Of a stretch of 14,825 nt of DNA, positions 1 through 7,524 are shown piece by piece; position 1 is the first letter of the stretch, and every line of letters starts with the position of its first letter. The stretch lies in contig JBLNBZ010000085.1 in assembly GCA_050260355.1 (NCBI GenBank), positions 1-14,825 of the forward strand. The letters run 5' to 3'. Made by a program: the position numbers and the translations under genes. Under the pieces are notes generated by a model. It was not told the DNA's origin. It saw nothing but the letters and a program-made list of their open reading frames with translations, and did no database searches. This DNA comes from CADEFX01 sp050260355. GTDB taxonomy: Bacteria; Pseudomonadota; Alphaproteobacteria; Rhizobiales; Hyphomicrobiaceae.

Positions 1-388
1 CGTGCTCGGGCTGGGCCAGGCGGCCTACATCGCACGCATGGCCCGCTCCAGCCTGCTCGAGGTAATCCGGGAGGATTATGTGCGCACGGCGCGGGCCAAA
101 GGCCTGAGCGGCCGCCTGGTCATCATCGGGCACGCGTTGCCGAATGCGCTGCTGCCGGTCATCACGCTGTCCGGGATCCTGCTTGGCTTCGTGCTGGCCG
201 GCTCGATCCCGGTCGAGCGCGCGTTCGGGACCCCGGGTCTGGGGTACGCCATGTTCACTGCGGTCAGCGAGCGTGACGTATTCGTCATGCAGAACCTGGT
301 GTTCCTGTACGCGGTCGTCTTCGTGCTCCTCAATATCATGGTCGACATCACCATCGCCTGGCTCGATCCGAGAATTCGGTATCAATGA
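1..388 (+). CDS. dppB: Peptide ABC transporter permease, DppB-like, C-terminal part (partial)
   Basis: This is the last 128 residues of an inner-membrane permease of the dipeptide/oligopeptide/nickel ABC importer family; the gene begins outside the window, and the GTG at base 2 is an internal valine rather than a start. The conserved cytoplasmic EAA-type loop that contacts the ATPases is visible at about visible residues 25-49 (DYVRTARAKGL followed by HALPNALLPV). Hydrophobic segments follow near residues 51-70 and 98-120, and the protein ends in LDPRIRYQ, the usual C-terminus of DppB-type subunits. The stop overlaps the start of the next permease by four bases (ATGA at 385-388), indicating translational coupling. 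It should pair with the DppC-like protein to form the channel. Substrate (dipeptide, oligopeptide or other) cannot be told from this fragment. Confidence 0.93.
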   Translation, partial: VLGLGQAAYIARMARSSLLEVIREDYVRTARAKGLSGRLVIIGHALPNALLPVITLSGILLGFVLAGSIPVERAFGTPGLGYAMFTAVSERDVFVMQNLVFLYAVVFVLLNIMVDITIAWLDPRIRYQ

Positions 389-1305
389 CCACAACCGAAA
401 CCGACATCACGCATTCGCCAGGTCAGATCGCGCCCGATCGCGAGCTCTCGCGCTCGCAACGCTTCGGCCGGGGCCTGAGAACGTTCATCCGCAAGTCGCC
501 GCTCTCGGCCGTCTGGGGGTGCATCGCCGCCGCCATTCTCGCCATGGCGGTTGCCGCCCCGCTGCTTGCACCGTATCCGCCCCTGAAATCGGACTTCCGG
601 CGCATGCAGAAGCCGCCGGACGCGCAGAACTATTTCGGCACCGATCAGATCGGCAGGGACACGCTGAGCCGGGTCATCCATGGCAGCCGCGCCTCGCTCA
701 CGGTCGCGTTCGCGGCCGTTCTGCTCGGAACGACGCTCGGCTCCTTATGGGGCCTGGCGAGCGGCTATCTGGGCGGCCGCTTCGACATCATCAGCCAGCG
801 CCTGATCGAGTTCATGCAATCGTTTCCCGACCTCATATTGGCGATGGCTATTGCAATGGCACTAGGGGCGGGGACCGGAACGGTGATTGTGGCCATCGCT
901 ATAACTCGCGTTCCGTTCGGTGGACGCGTGATCCGCTCCGTCGTGCTCTCGCTCAAGGAGATGTCGTACGTGGAGGCGGCGCGCGGACTGGGCGCCTCGA
1001 AAATGCGCGTCATGCTGCGTCATATCCTGCCGCAGTGCATCGCACCGTACCTTATTCTGGCGACGACGCACCTCGGGGTGGCGATCATCATCGAAGCATC
1101 GCTCGGATTTCTCGGCGTGGGCATCCCTCCACCGACTCCGACCTGGGGCAATATGCTGGCGGACTCCTTGAACGCCGGCCTGGTGCCGCCTTGGTGGCTC
1201 GTCCTGTTCCCTGGCCTTGCCATCACGATCACGGTGCTTGCCTTCAATCTACTGGGTGACGGCATTCGCGACATGCTGGACCCGCGCCTGCGCGGCGCGG
1301 TGTGA
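385..1305 (+). CDS. dppC: Peptide ABC transporter permease, DppC-like
   Basis: A 306-residue inner-membrane permease, the second channel subunit of a peptide-type ABC importer. Seen in the sequence: a soluble N-terminus of about 38 residues; a first membrane segment at about 40-63 followed by the family motif APYPP; then the periplasmic stretch FGTDQIGRDTLSRVIHGSR at 84-102, a hallmark of DppC/OppC proteins. Further membrane segments follow, with the EAA loop at about 197-216 (EAARGLGASKMRVMLRHILP) and the C-terminal GDGIRDMLDPRLRG. Length is normal for the family (about 280-310). The ATG lies inside the stop of dppB (four-base overlap), so the two permeases are made together. The gene runs convergently into the dppF-like ATPase gene, 39 bases away. 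Peptide uptake is the family role; the actual ligand is inference. Confidence 0.95.
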   Translation: MTTTETDITHSPGQIAPDRELSRSQRFGRGLRTFIRKSPLSAVWGCIAAAILAMAVAAPLLAPYPPLKSDFRRMQKPPDAQNYFGTDQIGRDTLSRVIHGSRASLTVAFAAVLLGTTLGSLWGLASGYLGGRFDIISQRLIEFMQSFPDLILAMAIAMALGAGTGTVIVAIAITRVPFGGRVIRSVVLSLKEMSYVEAARGLGASKMRVMLRHILPQCIAPYLILATTHLGVAIIIEASLGFLGVGIPPPTPTWGNMLADSLNAGLVPPWWLVLFPGLAITITVLAFNLLGDGIRDMLDPRLRGAV

Positions 1306-1306
1306 G

Positions 1307-1329
1307 GCGCCGCGCTCAGCCGCCGGCGC
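1307..1329. terminator. GC-rich stem-loop between convergent dppC and dppF
   Basis: The 39-base gap between two convergent genes holds a perfect 6-base stem, GCGCCG at 1307-1312 and CGGCGC at 1324-1329, with an 11-base loop. There is no T-run on either side, so it is not a textbook intrinsic terminator. A shared end point for two facing transcripts is the natural role for the position, but in DNA this GC-rich a 6-base stem can arise by chance. Confidence 0.3.
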
Positions 1330-1344
1330 GATGTTGGAGAGGCA

Positions 1345-2400
1345 CTATGCCAAGCCGGGCTTTGCCAGCGGGAAGGTAACGCCGCCATCGTGCAGGTGGC
1401 AGGAGGCCCAATGTCCGGACTTCACCTCGCGCAGGGCCGGGGCGTCGCTGCGGCAGCGCGAGAAAGCGTACGGACACCGGGTGTGGAAATGACAGCCGGA
1501 AGGCGGTGTGATCGGGCTCGGCACGTCGCCCTTGAGGATGATGCGTTTGCGCCCCTTCGCACCCGATTTGGGGACCGGCACGGCCGACAGCAGCGCCTCC
1601 GTATAGGGATGCAGTGGCATCTCGAAGAGGCTCTTCCTGTCCGTCATCTCGACAATGCGGCCGAGGTACATGACGGCGACGCGGTGGCTGATGTGCTCCA
1701 CCACCGCCAGATCGTGCGCGACGAACAGGTATGAAAGCTTGTACTCGTCCTGCAGGTCCACCAGTAGATTGATGATCTGCGCCTGGATGGAGACGTCGAG
1801 GGCTGATACCGGCTCGTCGCCGACGATCAGCTCGGGGCTGAGAGCGAGAGCACGAGCGATGCCGATGCGCTGCCGCTGACCACCAGAGAACTCGTGCGGA
1901 AATGCGTCCGCGTGCCGTGGCTGCAGGCCAACGCGCTGGAACAGGTAGGCGACGCGCTCACGCCGCTCCTTCTTGTCGCCGACGCCGTGAATGATCAGCG
2001 GCTCTTCGACCATGTCCCCGGCCGACATGCGCGGGTTGAGCGAGGCGTAGGGGTCTTGATAGATCATCTGCATACGCTTGCGGTACGCAAGCATCTGCGT
2101 GCCGTCGAGGGCCGTGATGTCCTCACCCTTGAAGCGGATCGTGCCGCTGGTCGGCTCGACGAGCTTGAGCAGCGTCCGGCCGACGGTGGACTTGCCGCAG
2201 CCGCTCTCACCGACCAGCCCGAGCGTTTCCCCACGCGCGATGTGGAACGAGACGCCGTCGACCGCGAGCACCTGACCCGCGGCGCGCGAGAAGATGCCCT
2301 TGAAGATCGGAAAGTGCTTCTTGAGGTCGTGAACCTCGAGGAGCGGCGCACCGGCGGCGGCCGGCGGTGGTTGCACTCTGCCGGCCAACTGCGCGCTCAC
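1345..2400 (-). CDS. dppF: Peptide ABC transporter ATP-binding protein, DppF-like
   Basis: A 351-residue cytoplasmic ATPase energising the peptide importer. Seen: Walker A GESGCGKST at 64-72, Q-loop glutamine 115, ABC signature FSGGQRQ at 171-177, Walker B LIVGDEP at 191-197, D-loop SALD at 199-202 and switch histidine 229. The C-terminal oligopeptide-transporter domain carries cysteines at 303, 309, 316 and 334, spaced as in this family. I chose the GTG at 2400-2398: it overlaps the dppD stop as GTGA, and a strong ribosome-binding site (GGAGGT) lies five bases upstream. The reading frame stays open to an ATG at 2490, but that extension lies wholly inside dppD and its residues resemble no ATPase. 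Cotranscribed and translationally coupled with dppD, facing dppC. Confidence 0.95.
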   Translation of the reverse strand: MSAQLAGRVQPPPAAAGAPLLEVHDLKKHFPIFKGIFSRAAGQVLAVDGVSFHIARGETLGLVGESGCGKSTVGRTLLKLVEPTSGTIRFKGEDITALDGTQMLAYRKRMQMIYQDPYASLNPRMSAGDMVEEPLIIHGVGDKKERRERVAYLFQRVGLQPRHADAFPHEFSGGQRQRIGIARALALSPELIVGDEPVSALDVSIQAQIINLLVDLQDEYKLSYLFVAHDLAVVEHISHRVAVMYLGRIVEMTDRKSLFEMPLHPYTEALLSAVPVPKSGAKGRKRIILKGDVPSPITPPSGCHFHTRCPYAFSRCRSDAPALREVKSGHWASCHLHDGGVTFPLAKPGLA

Positions 2401-3446
2401 GCGGCACCTCCGTGCAGGCGATCGGCGTGCCAACAGGCGACCCAATGGCCGCGACGCTGCTCCACGAGCGGGGGATATGCCGCGCGGCACTGATCCGTCG
2501 CAAAGCTGCAGCGAGGCGCAAACGTGCAGCCCTGCGGCAGCGCCGCCAGCGAGGGGACCATGCCTTTGATCTCGTTCAGCCTCGGCCGGCCCGCGCCGAC
2601 CGCAGCGGCCTCGATGTTGGGGATCGATCCGAGCAGGCCCTTGGTGTAGGGATGATATGGCCGGTCGAACAGATCGTCGGCTGCGGCCTCCTCCACCTTC
2701 TTGCCGGCATACATCACTACGACGCGGTCCGCATTCTCGGCGACCACGCCCATGTCGTGCGTGATGAGGATGATCGCGGTCCCGAACGTCTCTTGCAGCT
2801 CGCGCATGAGCTCGAGGATTTGGGCCTGGATGGTGACATCGAGCGCGGTGGTCGGCTCATCCGCGATCAGAACCTTGGGATTGCACGACAGCGCCATGGC
2901 GATCATGACGCGCTGGCGCATCCCGCCGGAGAGCTGGTGCGGATAGGCGTGAACGCGACGCTCAGCCTCCGGGATCGAGACCCGCTGCAGCATCTCGATG
3001 GCCTTGCTCATGGCGGCGCGTTGCGACAAACCCTGGTGCAGGGCGATTGCCTCGCTGATCTGCCGCCCGACCGTGAGCAACGGATTGAGCGAGGTCATCG
3101 GCTCCTGGAAGATCATCGAGATGTCGTTGCCGCGGATGCTCTCCATCTCGCTTTCGGTCAGATCGAGCAGATTCCTGCCCTCGAAACGGATCGAGCCACC
3201 GACGATGCGCGCTGGAGGAGTTGGGACCAGACGCAAGACGGAAAGTGCCGTCACGCTCTTGCCACAGCCCGACTCGCCGACGACGCCGAGTGTCTCGCCG
3301 CTCCTGACGGAATAGGAAACGCCGTCGACGGCGCGCACCACGCCGTCCTCAGTGAAGAAATGCGTTTGCAGATTGTCGACCTCCAGAACGGCGTGTGCCG
3401 GTGCCGTGCCAGGGACCGAGTCGGAGGCTCGAGATCGATTCAGCAA
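2397..3446 (-). CDS. dppD: Peptide ABC transporter ATP-binding protein, DppD-like
   Basis: A 349-residue ATPase, partner of the DppF-like protein. Seen: Walker A GESGCGKS at 57-64, Q-loop glutamine 114, signature LSGGMRQRV at 172-180, Walker B VLIADEP at 192-198 with D-loop TALD, and switch histidine 230. The C-terminal oligopeptide domain has cysteines 307, 313, 320 and 338 (CTFAPRCSF region). FQEPMTSLNP at 113-122 is characteristic of DppD/OppD. The only available start upstream of the conserved domain is a TTG at 3446-3444 with no clear ribosome-binding site; no ATG or GTG occurs before the ATPase core, so the exact N-terminus is uncertain by a few residues. It is divergent from the binding-protein gene, and its stop overlaps the dppF start. 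Confidence 0.94.
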   Translation of the reverse strand: MLNRSRASDSVPGTAPAHAVLEVDNLQTHFFTEDGVVRAVDGVSYSVRSGETLGVVGESGCGKSVTALSVLRLVPTPPARIVGGSIRFEGRNLLDLTESEMESIRGNDISMIFQEPMTSLNPLLTVGRQISEAIALHQGLSQRAAMSKAIEMLQRVSIPEAERRVHAYPHQLSGGMRQRVMIAMALSCNPKVLIADEPTTALDVTIQAQILELMRELQETFGTAIILITHDMGVVAENADRVVVMYAGKKVEEAAADDLFDRPYHPYTKGLLGSIPNIEAAAVGAGRPRLNEIKGMVPSLAALPQGCTFAPRCSFATDQCRAAYPPLVEQRRGHWVACWHADRLHGGAA

Positions 3447-3552
3447 GTGACGCCCAAGTTTTGTGTGTGCTAGCCTGATGTCACAAGAAGAACGAACAAG
3501 CCATCAGAGCACATTCAATCGCGCTCTGAAAGCGTCAAGGGAGGACACAAAG
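3447..3552. promoter_or_regulatory. Divergent promoter region between dppD and the peptide-binding protein gene
   Basis: About 106 bases separate the divergent dppDF unit and the binding-protein gene, so promoters in both directions must lie here or just inside the genes. I cannot assign -35/-10 boxes with confidence. A short inverted repeat, TTGTG at 3461-3465 and CACAA at 3482-3486 (16-base spacer), could be a regulator site but has only 5-base arms. A strong ribosome-binding site (GGGAGG at 3539-3544, eight bases before ATG) serves the binding-protein gene and fixes its start at 3553. Confidence 0.5.
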
Positions 3553-5241
3553 ATGGGTACCCCGCACACGCGCCCATGGTGGAACCGCCGCGAATTCCTG
3601 AAAGCAAGCGCCGCGATGGCAGCATCGGCCGGCTACGGCTTGTGGCCGAGCTCCGGACGAGCCGCCGTTCCACTCCAGTTCGACGGATCGAAGTTCCAGC
3701 TCGCAGCACCTGAGCCAAACCCGAAGTCGGGCGGCGTGCTGCGCTACGGCATTACCTCGCGCGCCCCGCACTTCGACGTGCATCAGTCGGGCACCATCAA
3801 CAGCCTCGGCTCGCAGGGGTGCATGTTCGACAACCTGGTGCGCCGCGATCCGCGCGACAGCGGCAAGACCATCATTCCCGACCTCGCGCACAGTTGGGAC
3901 ATCGCCAAGGATGGCAAAACCTACACGTTCTTCCTGCGCAAGGACGTGCTGTTTCACGATGGCGCGGAGCTCACCTCGGACGACGTCAAGGCCACGTTCG
4001 ATCGCATCGTCAAGCCGCCGGCAGGCATCAGCATTCCGCGCAGCATCCTTTTCAACACGGTCAGCGAGATCAACGCGCGCGACAAGCACACGGTCGAGTT
4101 CAAGCTGTCGGAGCCGCGCCCACCGGATTTCATCATGGCCGCCTTCGCCAGCGGCTGGAACGTCATCATCCGCAAGAAGACGCTGGAGGAGCACAACTAC
4201 AACCTGCGCCGGGTTGCGACTCTGTCCGGCACGGGCCCGTTCCGCAGCGTGCGGCGGGTCGAGAACGAAGTCTGGGTGATGGAAAAGAACCCGAACTACT
4301 GGAACAAGGGCCTGCCTTACCTGGACGGTATCGAGTTCTATCACGGGCTGCCGTTCTCGCCCGAGCTCGGATCGGCCCTGCTGTCGGGACGCACGGACTA
4401 CGCCAGGCTGATCGACCCGATCACGTTGCGCAAGGTCAAAGCTACGCAAGGAATGTCCGGAACGGACTTCTATCAGAGCGTCATCCAAGGCACCTGGATG
4501 AACAACAAGAAGAAGCCGTTCGATGATCCGCGCGTGCGGCGCGCGGTGCATCTGGTGCTCGACAAGCACGTGCTCGTCGACGTGGTGAAGGACGTGGCGC
4601 CGATGATGGTCGGCGGCTTCATCTATCCATTCTCCGAGTTCGCCACGCCGAAGGAGGAGCTTTACAAGCGCGTCGGCTATCAGACGGACCCAACCGCCGC
4701 AATCAAGGAAGCGACGGCGCTGATGGCGGCTGCGGGCTACGCCAAGGGCGCCCCGCCTCTCGACTATCTCATTCGCGACCTGGCAACCTTCAAGCTGTGG
4801 GCCCAGGCCATCCAGGCGATGCTGCAGCAGACACTCAACCTGCAATGCAATCTGCGGCCGGTGGTGGAGTCGGTATGGTTCGACGACCTCAAGAACGGCA
4901 AGTACGATCTGGCGATCGGAGCTGTCGTGTCGACGCTGCTCGATCCTTCCGACTACTTCAATGCCTGGTACCGCAAGGACGGCCCACAAAACTACTCCTC
5001 ATGGGATAATGCAGAGTTCAATGCGCTGATGCCGCAGATCGATCAAGAGGTCGATCCCGCCAAGCGCCTTGCTGTCATCCGCAGAGCCGAGGCGATCATG
5101 GAGAAGGATCCGCCGGTGCTGCCGATCGCGTGGGAGAAGATCAACGACGGCTGGTACAATTACGTGAAAGGCCACGTCCCCTACGAGTACTTCGGCATCT
5201 ACGACGTGGTCCGCATGGATACGATGTGGCTGGACAAGTAG
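3553..5241 (+). CDS. Family 5 extracellular solute-binding protein (peptide-binding), Tat-exported
   Basis: A 562-residue periplasmic binding protein (SBP_bac_5 family; DppA/OppA-like) that captures the ligand for the adjacent importer. The N-terminus NRREFLKASAAMAASAG at 11-27 is a twin-arginine signal (R12-R13, then FLK and a hydrophobic run). Likely cleavage is near residues 35-39 (GRAAV), so the protein is probably exported folded by the Tat pathway. Family landmarks: GGVLRYG at about 60-66, LAHSWDIAKDGKTYTFFLRK at 111-130 and VLFHDGAELTSDDV at 132-145. The ATG at 3553 is preceded by GGGAGG at good spacing; an open extension back to 3463 has no such site and would bury the signal peptide. 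It is monocistronic or leads into the hydrolase gene; two stem-loops follow its stop. Ligand could be peptides, opines or other amides; family membership alone does not decide. Confidence 0.93.
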   Translation: MGTPHTRPWWNRREFLKASAAMAASAGYGLWPSSGRAAVPLQFDGSKFQLAAPEPNPKSGGVLRYGITSRAPHFDVHQSGTINSLGSQGCMFDNLVRRDPRDSGKTIIPDLAHSWDIAKDGKTYTFFLRKDVLFHDGAELTSDDVKATFDRIVKPPAGISIPRSILFNTVSEINARDKHTVEFKLSEPRPPDFIMAAFASGWNVIIRKKTLEEHNYNLRRVATLSGTGPFRSVRRVENEVWVMEKNPNYWNKGLPYLDGIEFYHGLPFSPELGSALLSGRTDYARLIDPITLRKVKATQGMSGTDFYQSVIQGTWMNNKKKPFDDPRVRRAVHLVLDKHVLVDVVKDVAPMMVGGFIYPFSEFATPKEELYKRVGYQTDPTAAIKEATALMAAAGYAKGAPPLDYLIRDLATFKLWAQAIQAMLQQTLNLQCNLRPVVESVWFDDLKNGKYDLAIGAVVSTLLDPSDYFNAWYRKDGPQNYSSWDNAEFNALMPQIDQEVDPAKRLAVIRRAEAIMEKDPPVLPIAWEKINDGWYNYVKGHVPYEYFGIYDVVRMDTMWLDK

Positions 5242-5250
5242 CAGACGAGG

Positions 5251-5286
5251 CGCGTGGGGCTGTCCAGCTTGGCGATGGCCCACGCG
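5251..5286 (+). terminator. Stem-loop just after the binding-protein gene
   Basis: Nine bases after the TAG stop, CGCGTGGG at 5251-5258 pairs perfectly with CCCACGCG at 5279-5286 around a 20-base loop, which itself contains a small GCTG/CAGC pairing. No T-run follows, so Rho-independent termination is not assured. It may end or protect the 3' end of the binding-protein message, as is common for highly expressed binding-protein genes. Confidence 0.4.
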
Positions 5287-5340
5287 AAGTTGCCTGTCCG
5301 CATCGGGTCTTCTCGGTAAACGATGACAAGGTTCACAAAA

Positions 5341-5372
5341 GGGGCGACCGCGAAATTCTTCGCGCTCGCCCC
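5341..5372. terminator. Strong 13-pair stem-loop; intrinsic-terminator shape on the minus strand
   Basis: GGGGCGA (5341-5347) pairs with TCGCCCC (5366-5372) and, inside a single C/C mismatch, CGCGAA (5349-5354) pairs with TTCGCG (5359-5364) around the loop ATTC. Four A's precede it (5337-5340), so read on the minus strand it is a long stem followed directly by TTTTGTG, the layout of a Rho-independent terminator. On the plus strand no T-run follows until a short TTT at 5391. It sits 23 bases before the hydrolase start. Confidence 0.5.
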
Positions 5373-5395
5373 GACGCGCATTTGCTAGATGTAGT

Positions 5396-6442
5396 ATGGC
5401 GACGTCATTGGTCGGCACAGTCGAGCAACACATGGATCACGATATCTTCGAGCTCGGGCCCCTGACCCTGCAGCGGGGCATCACGCTGCCGCGCGCGTTC
5501 CTGGCCTATAAGACCTACGGCCGCCTGGCGCCCGACAAATCCAACGTCGTGCTCTATCCCACCTCGTACGGCGCCCACCACACCGATATCGACTGGCTCA
5601 TTGGCCCTGACCGGATCCTCGATCCGACGCGATACTTCATCGTCATCGCCAACCAATTCGGGAATGGGCTGTCCACCTCACCGAGCAATCTCGCCGAGCC
5701 TTTCGGCCTCGGGCGCAGTCCGACTTTCACGCACTGGGACAACGTGCACGCCCAAAAGCGTCTGTTGGAGGAGAAGCTCGGCGTGACGCGGCTGGCGCTT
5801 GTGTATGGCTGGTCGATGGGAGGGCAGCAGGCCCTGCACTGGGGTGCGCTACTTCCCGATCGGGTCGAGCGCATCTGCGCGGTGTGTACGTCCGCGCGCA
5901 CGTCGCCGCACAACAAGGTCTTTCTGGAGGGCATACGCGCCGTGCTCACGGCGGACGCCGGATGGCGCGACGGCCGCTTCCTCGAGCGCCCGGTCAGCTC
6001 CATCCGCGCCTTCGCCCGCGTCTATGCCGGATGGGCCATGAGCCAGGCGTTCTACCGCGAGCGCCTCTGGCAAGGGATCGGCTTCTCGTCGCTGGAGGAC
6101 TACCTGGTGCGCGCATGGGAAGGCAATTTCCTGCGGCGCAGCGGCGAGGACCTCTTATCCATGATCGACACCTGGTATCAGTCCGACATCTCGGATAATG
6201 CGCTCTACCAGGGCGATCTGGCGAAGGCGCTCGGCGCCATAAAGGCGCGCGCGGTCATGATGCCATCGACCACCGATCTTTATTTCACCGCCGAGGACAG
6301 CGAGGCGGAGACGCGGCTCATGCCCAATGCCGAGTTTCGGCCGATAAGGTCGATCTGGGGCCACCGCGCCGGCAATCCGATTCAAAATCCCGAGGACGAG
6401 GACCAGATCCGCAGGGCGGTGCAATCGCTGCTGGCGGCTTGA
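5396..6442 (+). CDS. MetX-like alpha/beta hydrolase / acyltransferase
   Basis: A 348-residue alpha/beta-fold protein of the homoserine O-acetyltransferase (MetX)-like group. Seen: the nucleophile elbow GWSMGGQQALHW with Ser140, a probable catalytic Asp294 in STTDLYF, and a probable catalytic His323 in WGHRAGNP. Upstream are the family strand VLYPTSYGAHHTD (52-64) and RYFIVIANQFGNGLSTSP (79-96), the latter shared with MetX. A helical lid is suggested around 205-265. True MetX enzymes usually read GGSMGG at the nucleophile and are somewhat longer, and nothing from methionine biosynthesis is nearby, so general hydrolase or acyltransferase activity on an unknown substrate is the safer call. The ATG at 5396 has no strong ribosome-binding site; the ATG at 5432 (residue 13) is an alternative start. 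Cytoplasmic; no signal peptide. Confidence 0.85.
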   Translation: MATSLVGTVEQHMDHDIFELGPLTLQRGITLPRAFLAYKTYGRLAPDKSNVVLYPTSYGAHHTDIDWLIGPDRILDPTRYFIVIANQFGNGLSTSPSNLAEPFGLGRSPTFTHWDNVHAQKRLLEEKLGVTRLALVYGWSMGGQQALHWGALLPDRVERICAVCTSARTSPHNKVFLEGIRAVLTADAGWRDGRFLERPVSSIRAFARVYAGWAMSQAFYRERLWQGIGFSSLEDYLVRAWEGNFLRRSGEDLLSMIDTWYQSDISDNALYQGDLAKALGAIKARAVMMPSTTDLYFTAEDSEAETRLMPNAEFRPIRSIWGHRAGNPIQNPEDEDQIRRAVQSLLAA

Positions 6443-6507
6443 TCGGCATTGGGTGGCCCGGCGAGGCCGGACTTGATCCTCGAGTTGGACGCGCACGTCG
6501 GCACGGC

Positions 6508-7524
6508 ATGATCAGCGTGAGGCCATTGCACATGCCCTGGGCCGCGGTCATCACCCTCGTCATTGCGCTGCCGCTGGCAGCAATCGCGTTCGCAGCGTGG
6601 TACGGGTTGGCGGTGCCGGGGACTGCGTATCGCGGGCCGCTGCCGCCAGAAACCGCAGAGGAGCGCGACAGCGCTGCCCGGCTCAAAGGGCATGTGACAG
6701 CAATCGCCAGCGTCCCTCACAACCTGCGCCACTACGCGGCGCTGGAGGCGGCCGCCAGCCATATCGAGCGCACGCTCGAGAGCTTCGGTTACACCGTCGA
6801 CCGGCAGATCTTCGAGGTCGAGGGCCGCCCGGTACGCAACATCGAGGCGACGCTGGAGCCAAGCAAACAGGGCTCCGTGGAGGCATTGGTGGTTGGCGCG
6901 CATTACGATTCGTTCGAGAGCGCCCCGGGCGCAAACGACAACGGCACCGGAGTCGCGGCCGTGCTGGAGCTGGCTCGGCTGTTGCAAGACCATCGTCCGC
7001 AGAGCAGGCGCATCCGCTTCGCGCTCTTCGTCAACGAGGAGCCGCCTTACTATCGGACCGCCGACATGGGGAGCTGGCGCTACGCAAAGCAGTTGTCGGA
7101 GCGCGGCGACCGCGTGCACGGCATGCTATCGTTCGAGACGATCGGCTACTTCTCGGACAAACCGGGCTCGCAACAGTATCCGGCACCGTTCAGCATGATC
7201 TATCCATCGACCGGCGACTTCATCGCCTTCGTCGGCCTGCCGGCCTCCCGCGGATTCCTGCACGAGGTCATCGGCTCGTTCCGCAGGCACGCAGCCTTTC
7301 CATCCATTGGCGGCGTGGCGCCGGATGCGATTCCCGGCATTGGCTGGTCGGACCACTGGGCCTTTCGCGAATTCGGCTATCCGGCCATCATGCTGACCGA
7401 CACCGCGCCCTTCCGCTATCCGCACTATCACCTGCCGAGCGACACGCCCGACAAGATCGATTATTCGAGGCTGGCACGCATCACGAGGGGACTCGAGCGC
7501 GTGTTGCGGGAGCTCGCCGATTGA
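6508..7524 (+). CDS. Membrane-anchored M28 family zinc peptidase
   Basis: A 338-residue metallopeptidase of the M28 family (aminopeptidase-like, two-zinc). An N-terminal hydrophobic segment at about 10-36 (after MISVRPLHMPW) should anchor it in the inner membrane or serve as a signal, placing the catalytic domain in the periplasm. Metal-site candidates in family order: His132 in GAHYDS, Asp144 in ANDNGTG, catalytic Glu177 with ligand Glu178 in NEEPP, Glu210 in SFETIGY, and His308 in PHYHLPSDTPDKIDY. All expected positions are filled, so it should be active. The start is uncertain. ATG 6508 gives a positively charged n-region, ATG 6532 has a GTGAGG nine bases upstream, and the frame is open back to a TTG at 6439 that overlaps the hydrolase stop. 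It lies downstream of the hydrolase gene, probably cotranscribed. Peptide substrates are unknown. Confidence 0.87.
   Translation: MISVRPLHMPWAAVITLVIALPLAAIAFAAWYGLAVPGTAYRGPLPPETAEERDSAARLKGHVTAIASVPHNLRHYAALEAAASHIERTLESFGYTVDRQIFEVEGRPVRNIEATLEPSKQGSVEALVVGAHYDSFESAPGANDNGTGVAAVLELARLLQDHRPQSRRIRFALFVNEEPPYYRTADMGSWRYAKQLSERGDRVHGMLSFETIGYFSDKPGSQQYPAPFSMIYPSTGDFIAFVGLPASRGFLHEVIGSFRRHAAFPSIGGVAPDAIPGIGWSDHWAFREFGYPAIMLTDTAPFRYPHYHLPSDTPDKIDYSRLARITRGLERVLRELAD

Noticed and set aside
2401..2490. 30-residue N-terminal extension of the DppF-like protein to an ATG at 2490
   Set aside because: It lies inside dppD, and GTG 2400 has a textbook ribosome-binding site and the GTGA overlap with the dppD stop.
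3463..3552. 30-residue extension of the binding protein
   Set aside because: The ATG at 3553 has GGGAGG at proper spacing and gives a correct Tat signal; the extension would bury it.
3535..4989. Long antisense open frame (484 codons) across the binding-protein gene
   Set aside because: Its translation is arginine/histidine/valine-rich with no recognisable domain, typical of the reverse frame of a GC-rich gene; the plus-strand frame encodes a clear SBP_bac_5 protein.
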